64,000 nucleotides of DNA from an uncultured Rhodospirillales bacterium (GTDB lineage Bacteria; Pseudomonadota; Alphaproteobacteria; Reyranellales; Reyranellaceae): positions 1-64,000 of the forward strand of contig CADECW010000011.1 of NCBI GenBank assembly GCA_902825855.1, given 5' to 3'. Positions 1 through 8,703 of the stretch are shown here, one piece after another; positions within the stretch are counted from its first letter, which is position 1, and each line of letters begins with the position of its first letter. The position numbers were made by a program, and so were the translations under genes. The notes beneath the pieces were generated by a model, which worked only from the letters and a program-made list of their open reading frames with translations, was not told the DNA's origin and made no database searches.

Positions 1-54
1 GCAGGCGACATCCGCCTATTCTGGCTGGTCTATCGCTCGACCGAGTTGATCTAG
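1..54 (+). CDS. possible 3' end of an unidentified gene
   Basis: Frame 1 is open from the window edge and stops with TAG at 52-54, giving a 17-residue tail (AGDIRLFWLVYRSTELI). Its hydrophobic, ordered composition looks protein-like, but the piece is far too short to identify. It would converge on fixJ, whose stop is at 76-78. The other frames here offer nothing better. It could equally be chance. Confidence 0.25.
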   Translation, partial: AGDIRLFWLVYRSTELI

Positions 55-75
55 CGCAAATGGTCGCAGCCCGGT

Positions 76-687
76 TCAGAGCGCGCGATCCTCGATCAAC
101 GCCATGCGAACCAGCTCGGACAGGCTGTCGGCCTGCATCTTGGTCATGACATTGGCACGATAGACCTCGACGGTGCGCGGACTGATCCCGAGTTCGAAGG
201 CGATCATCTTGTTGGCCTTGCCGGCCACCAGCCGATCCAGTACCTCGCGCTCGCGCTCCGACAACCGCTTGAAGCGATCCCGAATCTCAAGGGTACGAGC
301 GTCGCGCGCGCTCTCGCGCGCCCGGCGCGCCAAGGCCGCCCGGACAGCCGATAGAAGAACCTCGTCGTCGAACGGCTTTTCGATGAAATCGACGGCGCCT
401 GCCTTCATCGCCTCAACTGCCAGCGGCACGTCGCCGTGGCCGGTCATGACGATCACCGGCAGGCCGGCCTTCAGCTCGCCCAAGCGACGCTGCAGGTCCA
501 GGCCGTTCATCTGCGGCATGCGTATGTCGGTGACGACACAGCCTTCCCTCGCCTCGGCCAGCACCGCAAGGAAGGCGACGGCAGATTCGTGCACGCGCAC
601 GGTAAAGCCTGCGGCCGTCAACAGAAACGCAAGGGATTGGCGGACATCGGCGTCGTCGTCGATCACGTGAACCACTTCAGCCGGCAT
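76..687 (-). CDS. fixJ: FixJ two-component response regulator
   Basis: 203-residue NarL/FixJ-type transcription activator, partner of the adjacent FixL. The receiver domain spans about residues 5-118 with the acidic pocket D10-D12, phospho-acceptor D54 (VVTDIRMP), T82 and K104 (EKPF). A LuxR-type helix-turn-helix follows at about 140-203 (LSEREREVLDRL, then ISPRTVEVYRANVMTKM). The ATG at 687 is preferred over an open upstream extension because it starts exactly at the receiver fold. It overlaps the fixL 3' end by 11 bp, so the pair is translationally coupled. In rhizobia phosphorylated FixJ activates fixK; no fixK is seen here, so it may lie beyond the left edge or elsewhere. Confidence 0.95.
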   Translation of the reverse strand: MPAEVVHVIDDDADVRQSLAFLLTAAGFTVRVHESAVAFLAVLAEAREGCVVTDIRMPQMNGLDLQRRLGELKAGLPVIVMTGHGDVPLAVEAMKAGAVDFIEKPFDDEVLLSAVRAALARRARESARDARTLEIRDRFKRLSEREREVLDRLVAGKANKMIAFELGISPRTVEVYRANVMTKMQADSLSELVRMALIEDRAL

Positions 688-2212
688 CGACGGCCTCCTC
701 GGTCCCGGCAGCGCGCAGAGTGAAGCGGAAGATGGTACCGCCGCCCGGTCGGCTCTCGACCCAGATCCTGCCGCCGTGCGCCTCGACAATGGTGCGGCAG
801 ATCGACAAGCCCAGTCCCATGCCCTGCCGCTTGGTCGTTACGAACGGCTGGAACAGGTTCTGCATCACCTCGGGTGCAAGGCCCGCGCCGGTGTCGGATA
901 CGCTCACCTCGACGAGGTCGCCAGGGATCGCAACGGTCGCGATCTCCAATCGCCGATCGTTCGCGGTCTCGATCATGATCTCCATTGCATTGCGGATCAG
1001 GTTCACGAGAACCTGCTGGATCTGGATGCGGTCGGCCAGCACGAGCTGGGCCTTGGGATCAAGTCGGAACGACACCGCGATCCCGGTCTCGCGAACGCCC
1101 ACGAGCGCGAGGGTGCTCGCATCCTCGATCAGCTTCGGGAGGTCCTCGATGCGGCGATCGCCCTCGCCGCGCGCCACGAACTCGCGCAGCCGACGGATGA
1201 TGTGACCAGCGCGCAGTGCCTGGTCGGCGGCCTTGCCCAACGCCTCGCGCAGCATCGGCGTGGGCTCTGCTTCGAGACGGTCGAGCAGGCGCTGGCTGCC
1301 CCTGAGATAGTTGCTGATCGCGGTGAGAGGCTGGTTGATCTCGTGCGCCAGGGTGGAGGCCATCTCCCCCAGCGCCGTGTAGCGCGACATGTGCGTCACC
1401 TCGGACTGCAGCTCCTTGAGCCGGGTCTCGGTAAGCTGCTGTGCAGTGAGGTCGCGGATGAAGCCCGTAAAGTAGTGCCGCTCCGCCGATCTCAGTTCAC
1501 CTACCGTCAGATGCATGGGGAAGGTGGTGCCGTCCTTGCGCTGGCCGACGACAATGCGGCCGATGCCGATGATCCGCCGCTCGCCGGTCGAAAGATAGCG
1601 CTCGAGATAGGAATCGTGCTGCTCGCGGTCCGGCGACGGCATGAACAGGCTGATGTTCCTGCCAGCCGCCTCGGCCATCGTATAGTCGAACAGACGCTCG
1701 GCGGTCGTGCTGAGTGATTCGATGCGGCCGCGCTCGTCGATGATGATCATGGCATCAGGCACGGTCTGCAGGATCGACCGCAGCCGCGCTTCGGCGGCCT
1801 CCCGCGCGGCTCGATCGGTCGACGCCGGCACGGCCTCGAGACTGTGCAGGATCCACTGCACCGAGCCGTCGATCCCCAGCACCGGCATGTTCGCCATCGC
1901 GAAGTTCGGCGATGAGTCCTCGCCGCCTTCGAGTGGTCGCGGTGCAGGCGACGCGACCCAGTGCGGGCGGCGCGAACGCCGGACGATCTCCAGTGACACG
2001 ATCAGGCGCTCGAGGGCCGGGCCTTCGGCGAAGGCCTCGCGCACCGGCCGGCCGATCATCGTCTCGCACGACACGCCGCGCGCCGAGCCGTACGCCGCAT
2101 TGCACGCGACCACGGTGAGGTCCGGGCCAAACGCAAGTTCCGGCTCGGATGACAGCGAGACCGAAAAGGCGATGTCGAATGAACCCGACGACTTGGCTGG
2201 GGATTTGTCCAT
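677..2212 (-). CDS. fixL: FixL oxygen-sensing PAS histidine kinase
   Basis: 511-residue soluble sensor kinase with no membrane segments, arranged like Bradyrhizobium FixL: N-terminal PAS-like region (about 15-130), heme PAS (about 143-258), then HisKA and HATPase domains (about 275-505). The heme PAS keeps the proximal histidine (H199 in QHDSYLERY) and the arginine that signals O2 binding (R219 in IIGIGRI). H290 in the H-box (EMASTLAHEINQPL) is the phosphorylation site. The ATP lid shows DTGAGL and GMGLGLSI. The ATG at 2212 follows a GA-rich ribosome site; the open frame continues upstream across the promoter of the CBS gene, which is not credible coding. It is divergent from the CBS gene and coupled to fixJ. 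A degenerate FixK box lies upstream. Confidence 0.95.
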   Translation of the reverse strand: MDKSPAKSSGSFDIAFSVSLSSEPELAFGPDLTVVACNAAYGSARGVSCETMIGRPVREAFAEGPALERLIVSLEIVRRSRRPHWVASPAPRPLEGGEDSSPNFAMANMPVLGIDGSVQWILHSLEAVPASTDRAAREAAEARLRSILQTVPDAMIIIDERGRIESLSTTAERLFDYTMAEAAGRNISLFMPSPDREQHDSYLERYLSTGERRIIGIGRIVVGQRKDGTTFPMHLTVGELRSAERHYFTGFIRDLTAQQLTETRLKELQSEVTHMSRYTALGEMASTLAHEINQPLTAISNYLRGSQRLLDRLEAEPTPMLREALGKAADQALRAGHIIRRLREFVARGEGDRRIEDLPKLIEDASTLALVGVRETGIAVSFRLDPKAQLVLADRIQIQQVLVNLIRNAMEIMIETANDRRLEIATVAIPGDLVEVSVSDTGAGLAPEVMQNLFQPFVTTKRQGMGLGLSICRTIVEAHGGRIWVESRPGGGTIFRFTLRAAGTEEAVDAG

Positions 2213-2264
2213 CGTGCCCCTTCTCGCCCTCAATCTAGCATGAGCGGCGTCGGCCGCCGCCGGC

Positions 2265-2278
2265 TTGATCTGCAGCAA
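2265..2278. promoter_or_regulatory. degenerate FixK/FNR-type site
   Basis: TTGATCTGCAGCAA matches the TTGAY-N4-RTCAA consensus except for one base in the right half (AGCAA for ATCAA). It lies between the divergent fixL and CBS genes. A class II geometry would give starts near 2230 (minus) and 2313 (plus), leaving leaders of about 18 and 27 nt. The -10 regions are weak (CATGCT, CATGCA). Suggestive only. Confidence 0.35.
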
Positions 2279-2339
2279 AGCGCCGCTGGCGAGCGCATGG
2301 CATGCAAGAAGCCCAGCGACCCTCGGCGGGGAGAGAACC

Positions 2340-3032
2340 ATGCACGCTTCGCAGGTGATGACACGCTCGGTCGTGACCGTGCCGGCCGACGCGACGGTGT
2401 ACGCCGCCGCCGACATCCTGCTCGGCTCGCGCATCAGCGCCGCGCCGGTCATCGACGCCGATGGGCGGATGGTCGGCATCGTGAGCGAAGCCGACCTGAT
2501 GAACCGCCCGGAAACCGGCACGGTGCCGAGCAGGACCTGGCTGCAGCGCCTGCTCGCCAGCGACGGCCGGCTGGCACGCGACTATGTTCGTTCGCATTCC
2601 CATCACGTTGCCGATGTCATGACCCGCAAAGTGGTGACGGCGGAGGAGCGCACGCCGCTGCACGATGTCGCGGTGCTGATGCAGCGCCATGGCGTGAAGC
2701 GCGTGCCGATCATGCGCGATGGCAAGGTGATCGGCATCGTCAGCCGCGCCAATCTCCTGCAAGGCCTGCTGGCGCGCGAACCGTTTCCGACGGACGCACC
2801 GTTCGGCGACGACCAGATCAGGGGCAAGGTTTACGAGGAACTCGCCCGCCATTCATGGGCAGCCGACATCGCCAACATCGTCGTCGATGGTGGCACAGTC
2901 AGCCTGTGGGGCCATGTCCATTCGACACCCGCCAAGGAAGCGGTGCGCATTGCCGTCGAGAACGTGACCGGCGTGAAGCGCGTGGCGAACAATATCGTTG
3001 TCATGCCATCGGCGTCCGACGGCGGCATCTAG
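2340..3032 (+). CDS. CBS-pair and BON domain protein
   Basis: 230-residue cytoplasmic protein. Two CBS motifs (about 5-60 and 92-148; VMTRSVVTV and VMTRKVVTA) form a Bateman module that usually binds adenine nucleotides. A BON domain follows at about 160-228 (TVSLWGHVHS, GVKRVANNIVV). The ATG at 2340 follows GGGGAGAGAACC, a good ribosome site; upstream in-frame sequence is promoter. CBS/BON proteins are frequent in low-oxygen regulons of alphaproteobacteria. The divergent fixL and the nearby hemN support a role in energy-state sensing, but the target is unknown. Confidence 0.85.
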   Translation: MHASQVMTRSVVTVPADATVYAAADILLGSRISAAPVIDADGRMVGIVSEADLMNRPETGTVPSRTWLQRLLASDGRLARDYVRSHSHHVADVMTRKVVTAEERTPLHDVAVLMQRHGVKRVPIMRDGKVIGIVSRANLLQGLLAREPFPTDAPFGDDQIRGKVYEELARHSWAADIANIVVDGGTVSLWGHVHSTPAKEAVRIAVENVTGVKRVANNIVVMPSASDGGI

Positions 3033-3040
3033 AGCCGACA

Positions 3041-3256
3041 TCACGGCCGCATGAAGACCAGCGGGCTGTCGTCGTCGAGATTGTCCGCCGCCGCCGTCAG
3101 CTCGGCCGCAATATCGTCGTTGGAGCGACCGAGCTTGAAGAGGCGAATGGCCTCGGACAACAGGCATCGGGCAACGACATCCTCGCCGATCTTGCGCTCG
3201 GCCGCTTCGGCCAGCGCGGCCTCGATATGCCGGGCGACCAGCTGATGTGTGCTCAC
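3041..3256 (-). CDS. small conserved hypothetical protein in hemN operon
   Basis: 71-residue acidic soluble protein with a helical pattern (EAALAEAAERKIGEDVVARC) and no signal peptide or membrane segment. The start is GTG at 3256, preceded by a strong GGAGGAG ribosome site. It begins 15 bp after hemN on the same strand, so it is probably the last gene of a usp-hemN operon under the FixK box at 5516. No function recognised. Confidence 0.6.
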   Translation of the reverse strand: MSTHQLVARHIEAALAEAAERKIGEDVVARCLLSEAIRLFKLGRSNDDIAAELTAAADNLDDDSPLVFMRP

Positions 3257-3271
3257 AGTCTCCTCCTCGCG

Positions 3272-4615
3272 CTAGATTCCACAGGCATGGCGGCCTTCTC
3301 CGCCGGTGTAGTGGCGGTCGAAGGCGGCGCAAACCGAACGCACCAGCGGTCGTCCTCGTTCGGTAACGCTGAGCCGCGTGCCGTCGAGGGCTGCCAGCCC
3401 GTCGCCGATCAGCGCCGGCAGCGTCGTCGTGTCGGACAGCAGGGGCTGAATCAAGGCACCATGACGCCGACAGACGTCGGCCAGATCCACTTCGAAGTGG
3501 CACATCAGCTCGTTGATGATGTCGCCTCGCAAGCGATCGGCGGCCGACCAGGCGATGCCACGCGCTGTCGGCCGGCTGCCCTGCATGACGGCCCGAATGT
3601 AGGCGCCCGCTTCAGCCACGTTCTGGGTGTAGCCCCTCGGTAGGCAGGAGATCGCCGAAGCGCCGATGCCGACGACCCACGGCTGCTCGTCGGGGACATA
3701 GCCCTGGAAATTGCGGCGCAGCCTGTGTGCCACCGCCGCGCGCGCCAGACTGTCACCCGGTCGGGCATAGTGGTCGAGTCCCACCTTCACGTAGCCTGCC
3801 GCGAGCAACCGCCGCTCGACCAGGTCCGCCATGGCCGCCCGCGCCGTCGCGTCTGGCAGCGTGGCGCTGTCGATCAGCTTCTGACGCGGTTTCATCCACG
3901 GAACATGGGCATAGCCAAACACGGCAAAGCGGTCGGGCTGCAGCGCGATTGCCGCGTCGAGCGTGCTCGACAGGGTTTCCAGCGTCTGCAGCGGCAGGCC
4001 ATGGACGAGATCTATGTTGAAATGGCGAATGCCGACGCGCCGCAGCAGCTGCAGCGCGGCCGCGGTCTCCTCCGGTAATTGGAGGCGATTGATGGCCTGC
4101 TGCACGGCGACGTCGAAGTCCTGCACGCCGAGACTAACACGCGTGACACCAAGCGCCGCCATGGCATCGGCCAGCGCCTCGTTGCAGAAGCGTGGATCTA
4201 CCTCCATCGACATCTCGCGGCCCGACCGGATATCGAACAATGCCGACAGCCGGCGACCGACCGACAGCAGCCGCGCCGCGCCCAGCTGCGACGGCGTGCC
4301 GCCGCCCCATTGCACCGAGCCGACCACGACCTCCGGCGCAAACCGTGCGACGAGCTCGAGCTCGCTTTTCAGGGCGGCGGCATGGTCATCCAGCGTGTCC
4401 TGACGGTTCATCGCGACGGTATGGCAGGCACAGTAGAAGCAGAGCTGCCGGCAAAACGGCACATGGAGATAGAACGTGGCCGCGCGCGATCCGACTTCGG
4501 CCAGCCATGCGGCATCCTCCGCTGGCCCGACCGACGGGCCGAACTGCGCCGCCGTCGGATAGCTGGTGTAGCGCGGTACCGGCCTGTCGTAGGCCACGAC
4601 GGTACGGGCATCCAT
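3272..4615 (-). CDS. hemN: oxygen-independent coproporphyrinogen III oxidase (radical SAM)
   Basis: 447-residue radical SAM enzyme converting coproporphyrinogen III to protoporphyrinogen IX without O2, supplying heme in micro-oxic cells. The N-terminus has the family signature (YDRPVPRYTSYPTA). The iron-sulfur loop CX3CX2CXC is at C55, C59, C62 and C64 (FCRQLCFYCAC), followed by the SAM-binding GGGTPS. Length and C-terminal HemN region are typical of true HemN rather than HemW. It starts 8 bp after usp, so the two are co-transcribed, most likely from the FixK promoter upstream of usp. The cbb3 oxidase nearby needs several hemes, which fits. Confidence 0.95.
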   Translation of the reverse strand: MDARTVVAYDRPVPRYTSYPTAAQFGPSVGPAEDAAWLAEVGSRAATFYLHVPFCRQLCFYCACHTVAMNRQDTLDDHAAALKSELELVARFAPEVVVGSVQWGGGTPSQLGAARLLSVGRRLSALFDIRSGREMSMEVDPRFCNEALADAMAALGVTRVSLGVQDFDVAVQQAINRLQLPEETAAALQLLRRVGIRHFNIDLVHGLPLQTLETLSSTLDAAIALQPDRFAVFGYAHVPWMKPRQKLIDSATLPDATARAAMADLVERRLLAAGYVKVGLDHYARPGDSLARAAVAHRLRRNFQGYVPDEQPWVVGIGASAISCLPRGYTQNVAEAGAYIRAVMQGSRPTARGIAWSAADRLRGDIINELMCHFEVDLADVCRRHGALIQPLLSDTTTLPALIGDGLAALDGTRLSVTERGRPLVRSVCAAFDRHYTGGEGRHACGI

Positions 4616-4623
4616 CGCCCGTC

Positions 4624-5460
4624 TCAGTGCGCCATGAGGACGGGGACGGTCATGCTGGCGAGCAACGTGCGGCTCGCGCCGCCCAGCACCATCTCGCGCA
4701 GGCGCGAATGACCGTACAGGCCCATGACGATCAGGTCCACGTCATGATCGGCCGCGCGTGACAGGATCACGCCGCCGACATCGGAATCGGCGGCGAAGTC
4801 ACGCTGCACCGTGACCTTCACCCCTTGCCGGGCCAGCCAGGTTGCGGCATCGGCGCCCGGCTCGGCGCCATGACCGCCGGCGGATGGTTTCGCATCGATC
4901 GACAGCACGATCACCTTGTCGGCGCCGCGCAGCAGCGGCAACGCATCCGATGCCGCTCGCGCACTCTCCCGGCTGGCGTTCCAGCACAGCAAAACTGTCT
5001 TGCCGAGCGGCGTCTTGGCTCCGATGTGGGGCACGACCAACACCGGCCGCCCGGTCGACAGGCTAAGCGTTTCCGGAAGGTCGCTCGGCGCATCGTCGTA
5101 GGAACCGGGATCGCTCTGTCCCAGCACGACCAGGTCGGCGTAGCGAGCGTGGACGCCGAGCTGGTTCGCGACATAGCCGCTTTCCGACCGCCACTCCGCC
5201 GAAACGTGCGTTCCCTTTGCTGCCTTGAAGAAAGCCGCCTTCGCTGCCGCCAGATCCGTCTGTGCCGTCTGCTCGTGTGCGGCAAACAGATCGTCCAGCG
5301 CAGCCGCGCCATCGAGCATCGCCGGGGCGACGAACGGCTCCTGGACGTACACGCCTACGAGATGGGCGGAGTAGCGCTGCGCCAATTCGATCGCGACAGC
5401 CAGCCTCTGCTCGACCTTCGGACGGGCGCTGCAATGCACGACAATGGTCTTGTAGGTCAT
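4624..5460 (-). CDS. tandem-domain universal stress protein
   Basis: 278-residue protein of two UspA folds (about 1-140 and 150-278). The second carries the nucleotide-binding signature from about residue 247 (GLYGHSRLREMVLGG, then SRTLL); the first lacks an intact version. Usp proteins of this type are common members of FNR/FixK regulons. A GGAG ribosome site lies just before the ATG at 5460. The FixK box centred at 5522.5 would be at -41.5 for a start at about 5481, with a 21-nt leader and CATGCT at -10. First gene of usp-hemN-small ORF. Confidence 0.9.
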   Translation of the reverse strand: MTYKTIVVHCSARPKVEQRLAVAIELAQRYSAHLVGVYVQEPFVAPAMLDGAAALDDLFAAHEQTAQTDLAAAKAAFFKAAKGTHVSAEWRSESGYVANQLGVHARYADLVVLGQSDPGSYDDAPSDLPETLSLSTGRPVLVVPHIGAKTPLGKTVLLCWNASRESARAASDALPLLRGADKVIVLSIDAKPSAGGHGAEPGADAATWLARQGVKVTVQRDFAADSDVGGVILSRAADHDVDLIVMGLYGHSRLREMVLGGASRTLLASMTVPVLMAH

Positions 5461-5515
5461 GGCGGTCTCCGAAGGCGCGAGAAGCCCAGCATGGCGCGCT
5501 TCGGATCCCTCGCCC

Positions 5516-5529
5516 TTGACCTAGGTCAA
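5516..5529. promoter_or_regulatory. FixK/FNR box between usp and the TauE-like gene
   Basis: TTGACCTAGGTCAA is a perfect 14-bp palindrome matching TTGAY-N4-RTCAA. It lies between divergent genes. Class II spacing predicts +1 near 5481 for usp and 5564 for the plus-strand gene, with TAGGTA at -12 to -7 in the latter direction. Confidence 0.85.
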
Positions 5530-5563
5530 GAACGGCAACGTCGCGCGGCGGTAGGTACCCGCG

Positions 5564-6295
5564 ATGGAGGTGATTGCCTTCTTCACCGCTTTGTGCGGCG
5601 ACAAGCTGCAGGTACTGGCGTCGTTGTCGCCGAGCCTGCCATTGGCCCTGCTGCTGGCCGGCCTCGCCGGCAGCCTGGTGCATTGCCTCGGCATGTGCGG
5701 CCCCTTCGCGCTTGGGCAGGTTGCAGCCGACAGCGAGCACGCGCGAGGCCGGTACGGTGAATGGCAACGCCTCGCCGGCGCCTCGCTCCTGCCCTACCAC
5801 TTCGGCCGCCTCACGACCTACACCGTCCTCGGCGCCATCGGCGGAGCGGCAACCGCGCTGTTCGCCGCGACCACAGGCTTTGCCTGGCTGTCGGCGGCGT
5901 TGCTGGTGCTGGGTGCGCTGCTGATGATCCTGCAGGCGATCGGCCTGGCATTGGGCAATGCTTCTCCGCTTTCGCGTCTCGTCACGCGACTGGCCGTGCC
6001 GGTCAGCGCCTCGCGCCATCCCCTGGCTCGCTACGCCCTCGGCCTGGTGCTGGGCCTGCTGCCCTGCGGCCTGCTCTATGGAGCGCTCGCCGCAGCAGCA
6101 GGTACGGGCAGCACCCGCGGCGGCGCGGTCGCGATGCTTGCTTTCGGCGTGGGGACCGCGCCTGCGCTGATCGGCGTGGCCTGGCTCGGCCTGCTGTTGC
6201 GTCGCCGGCTGCGCAGCCTCGCGCACTGGGTTGCGACGCCGCTGCTGATCGTCAACGGGCTGGTGATGCTGGGGCTGGCGAGCCAGCGTCTCTGA
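5564..6295 (+). CDS. TauE/SafE-like (UreH-type) membrane protein
   Basis: 243-residue polytopic membrane protein with about six hydrophobic segments. It has the motif HCLGMCGP near residue 42, typical of the TauE/SafE-like cysteine-containing family (UreH-type domain) found beside cbb3 oxidase genes; that motif is often linked to copper or thiol handling. The start is unusual: the ATG at 5564 sits in front of GGAGGTGAT, itself a near-perfect Shine-Dalgarno sequence, and no good ribosome site precedes it. With the FixK box at -41.5 the predicted transcript begins at this A, so the mRNA may be leaderless. It converges on the DUF2189 gene. Confidence 0.85.
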   Translation: MEVIAFFTALCGDKLQVLASLSPSLPLALLLAGLAGSLVHCLGMCGPFALGQVAADSEHARGRYGEWQRLAGASLLPYHFGRLTTYTVLGAIGGAATALFAATTGFAWLSAALLVLGALLMILQAIGLALGNASPLSRLVTRLAVPVSASRHPLARYALGLVLGLLPCGLLYGALAAAAGTGSTRGGAVAMLAFGVGTAPALIGVAWLGLLLRRRLRSLAHWVATPLLIVNGLVMLGLASQRL

Positions 6296-6305
6296 AGGTC
6301 GGCCG

Positions 6306-7097
6306 TCAGCCGTCGTCCGGCGGGAAGCGCACGATGTCGCGATAGGCGTGCCAGCTTGCATGCGCCACCACCGGCAGCACGACGACCAGACCGAGCAGGC
6401 CCGGCACCATTGCCAGCGCGACCAGCACGACGATCAGGCCGGCCCACAGCAGCATCGGCCGCAGGTTGAGGCGCACGGCAGCGACCGACGTGGCGATCGC
6501 CTCGAACAGGTTGCTGTCGCGGCGATCGAGAAGATAAGGCATCGAGAAGGCGCCGATCGCGAAGGCGAGTGCCGCCAGGGCGGCGCCGATGGCAACGCCG
6601 ACGGCAAGGAACGGCAGGCTGCGCGCCGAATGCCAGGCGAGATCGAGGAAATGTTCCCAGGACGGCACGGTGCGCCAATCGAACAGGGCGAACAGTAGCT
6701 GAGCCGCGCGCATCCAGGCGAGATGCAGCAGCAGCAGCACGGTGCCCATCAGCGCGATCTGGTCGGGATTGCGCCGCCACGCGAGGAAGGTCGATTTGGC
6801 GTCGATCAGGAGCCCGCTCTCGAGCCGGCGGCTGATCTCGTAGAGGCCGACCGCCATGAACGGCCCGACGAAGAAGAAGCCGGCGCTGATCGGCAGCACC
6901 AGATAGGGCAGGTCGCGCCACACAAGCAACGCAATGACCAGCCAGCCCGCCACGACGGCGGCGGCGCCGAAGGCAAGGCTGTGCAACGGCGCCGTCCAGA
7001 GATCGCGCCAGCCGGCCGCGAGCCACGACCAAGCGCGGTCGACGGCGACCTGGCGAATGCGCGGTTGGGCGCGGAACACGGCAATCATGTCACTCAT
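6306..7097 (-). CDS. DUF2189 family integral membrane protein
   Basis: 263-residue protein with about six transmembrane segments (for example around residues 40-62 and 66-90). It matches the DUF2189 family (FFFVGPFMAVGLYEISRR), regularly found next to cytochrome oxidase genes but without known function. The start could be ATG 7097 or, less likely, 7088. The FixK box at 7163-7176 serves it and ccoN divergently; the predicted transcript starts near 7128. A five-codon leader ORF overlaps its start codon. Confidence 0.85.
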   Translation of the reverse strand: MSDMIAVFRAQPRIRQVAVDRAWSWLAAGWRDLWTAPLHSLAFGAAAVVAGWLVIALLVWRDLPYLVLPISAGFFFVGPFMAVGLYEISRRLESGLLIDAKSTFLAWRRNPDQIALMGTVLLLLHLAWMRAAQLLFALFDWRTVPSWEHFLDLAWHSARSLPFLAVGVAIGAALAALAFAIGAFSMPYLLDRRDSNLFEAIATSVAAVRLNLRPMLLWAGLIVVLVALAMVPGLLGLVVVLPVVAHASWHAYRDIVRFPPDDG

Positions 7098-7111
7098 ATC
7101 GTGTCGCTCAT
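7094..7111 (-). promoter_or_regulatory. five-codon leader ORF coupled to the DUF2189 start
   Basis: ATG at 7111 follows an AAGGGAA ribosome site and encodes MSDTI. Its TGA (7094-7096) overlaps the ATG of the DUF2189 gene as ATGA. The sequences after both ATGs are near copies (ATGAGCGACACGAT and ATGAGTGACATGAT), suggesting a small tandem duplication of the start region. The main ATG has no separate strong ribosome site, so re-initiation is plausible. Confidence 0.4.
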
Positions 7112-7162
7112 GCGGTTCCCTTCCGTTGTCTGCGAATTCACCGTCTCGCGCGGCGACGGTCC

Positions 7163-7176
7163 TTGACCCAGATCAA
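7163..7176. promoter_or_regulatory. FixK/FNR box of the ccoN promoter
   Basis: TTGACCCAGATCAA matches TTGAY-N4-RTCAA exactly in both half-sites. With its centre at -41.5, ccoN transcription would start near 7211, leaving a 22-nt leader, with TAGACC at -12 to -7. In the other direction the start for the DUF2189 gene would be near 7128. Confidence 0.9.
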
Positions 7177-7232
7177 GGAGGTGTCGGGACGCGCCTCGTA
7201 GACCTCTTCGCGACACAGCCGCGGGAGAGAAG

Positions 7233-8693
7233 ATGTCCAGCCCAGCCGTCGCGCGCGTCGACCATCGCGGACCGCGATACGTCGAGGACGTCATCTGCGC
7301 TTCCGTCGTGCTCACCATGTTCTGGGGCGTGGCGGCCTTCCTCGCCGGCGTCGTGATCGCAGCCCAGCTCGTGTGGCCCCAGCTCTCGTTCGACAGCGAG
7401 TACCTGACGTTCGGCCGACTGCGGCCACTGCACACCTCGGCGGCGATCTTCGCTTTCGGCGGCACGGCGCTGATCGGCACCGCCTTCCACGTCGTGCAGC
7501 GTACCTGCCGTGCCCGGCTGTTCGGCGGCGCGCCGCTCGGCTGGTTCGTGTTGTTGGGCTACCAGTTCTTCATCGTCACGGCGGCAGCCGGCTACTTGCT
7601 CGGCATCACCCAGAGCAAGGAGTACGCCGAGCCAGAATGGTTCGTAGATCTGTGGCTGACGATCGTGTGGGTCGCCTATCTCGTGACCTACCTCGGCACC
7701 GTGCTCAAGCGCGAGGAACCGCACATCTACGTCGCCAACTGGTTCTACCTCGCCTTCATCATCACCATCGCGATGCTGCACATCGTCAACAACCTGGCGG
7801 TGCCGGTCTCGATCACCGGCAGCAAGAGCTACGGCGCCTGGTCGGGCGTGCAGGACGCGATGATACAGTGGTGGTACGGCCACAATGCCGTCGGTTTCTT
7901 CCTAACCGCGGCCTTCCTCGGGATGATGTACTACTACATCCCCAAGGCGGCGAACCGGCCGATCTATTCGTACCGGCTGTCGATCATCCACTTCTGGTCC
8001 CTGGTGTTCCTCTACATCTGGGCCGGCCCGCACCATCTGCACTACACGTCGCTGCCTGACTGGGCGCAGACCCTCGGCATGGTGTTCTCGGTCATGCTGT
8101 GGATGCCGAGCTGGGGCGGCATGATCAACGGCCTCATGACGCTGAGCGGCGCCTGGGACAAGCTGCGCACCGATCCCGGCCTGCGCTTCTCGGTAACCGC
8201 GGTCGGCTTCTACGGCATGGCGACCTTCGAAGGGCCGGTCATGTCGATCAAGGCCGTGAACTCGCTCAGCCACTACACCGACTGGACGATCGGGCACGTC
8301 CATTCCGGAGCGCTGGGATGGGTCGCCTTCATCGTGTTCGGCACGCTCTACTATCTGACGCCGAAGCTGTGGAACCGGCCGGCCATGTGGTCGGTGCGGC
8401 TGATCAGCTGGCACTACTGGATCGCCACCCTCGGCATCGTTCTCTACATCACAGCGATGTGGGTGAGCGGCATCATGCAGGGCCTGATGTGGCGCGCCTA
8501 CGATGAGCTGGGCTTCCTTCAGTATTCATTCGTCGAGACCGTGGCGGCGATGCAGCCCTTCTACATGATCCGCCTGCTGGGAGGGCTGTTCTTCCTGAGC
8601 GGCGGCCTGATCATGGCCTACAACATGTGGCGCACGATATGCGACGAGGTCCAGGCCTCCGCCGTCGCGACGCCCCAGGCCATCGCGGCTTAG
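7233..8693 (+). CDS. ccoN: cbb3-type cytochrome c oxidase subunit I
   Basis: 486-residue catalytic subunit with about 12 transmembrane helices. Histidine ligands are visible in the expected contexts: [11 protein letters not shown] for low-spin heme b, [11 protein letters not shown] with the CuB ligand and MMYYYIPK, the adjacent pair in [13 protein letters not shown], and [11 protein letters not shown] for the hemes. The enzyme reduces O2 at high affinity and pumps protons. Ribosome site GGGAGAGAAG precedes the ATG. First gene of ccoNOQPGHIS under the FixK box at 7163. Confidence 0.98.
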   Translation: MSSPAVARVDHRGPRYVEDVICASVVLTMFWGVAAFLAGVVIAAQLVWPQLSFDSEYLTFGRLRPLHTSAAIFAFGGTALIGTAFHVVQRTCRARLFGGAPLGWFVLLGYQFFIVTAAAGYLLGITQSKEYAEPEWFVDLWLTIVWVAYLVTYLGTVLKREEPHIYVANWFYLAFIITIAMLHIVNNLAVPVSITGSKSYGAWSGVQDAMIQWWYGHNAVGFFLTAAFLGMMYYYIPKAANRPIYSYRLSIIHFWSLVFLYIWAGPHHLHYTSLPDWAQTLGMVFSVMLWMPSWGGMINGLMTLSGAWDKLRTDPGLRFSVTAVGFYGMATFEGPVMSIKAVNSLSHYTDWTIGHVHSGALGWVAFIVFGTLYYLTPKLWNRPAMWSVRLISWHYWIATLGIVLYITAMWVSGIMQGLMWRAYDELGFLQYSFVETVAAMQPFYMIRLLGGLFFLSGGLIMAYNMWRTICDEVQASAVATPQAIAA

Positions 8694-8703
8694 GAGGCGA
8701 TCG

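Noticed and set aside
2213-2521. N-terminal extension of fixL
   Set aside because: Open frame only; it crosses the divergent promoter and the CBS gene start, and lacks PAS-like sequence.
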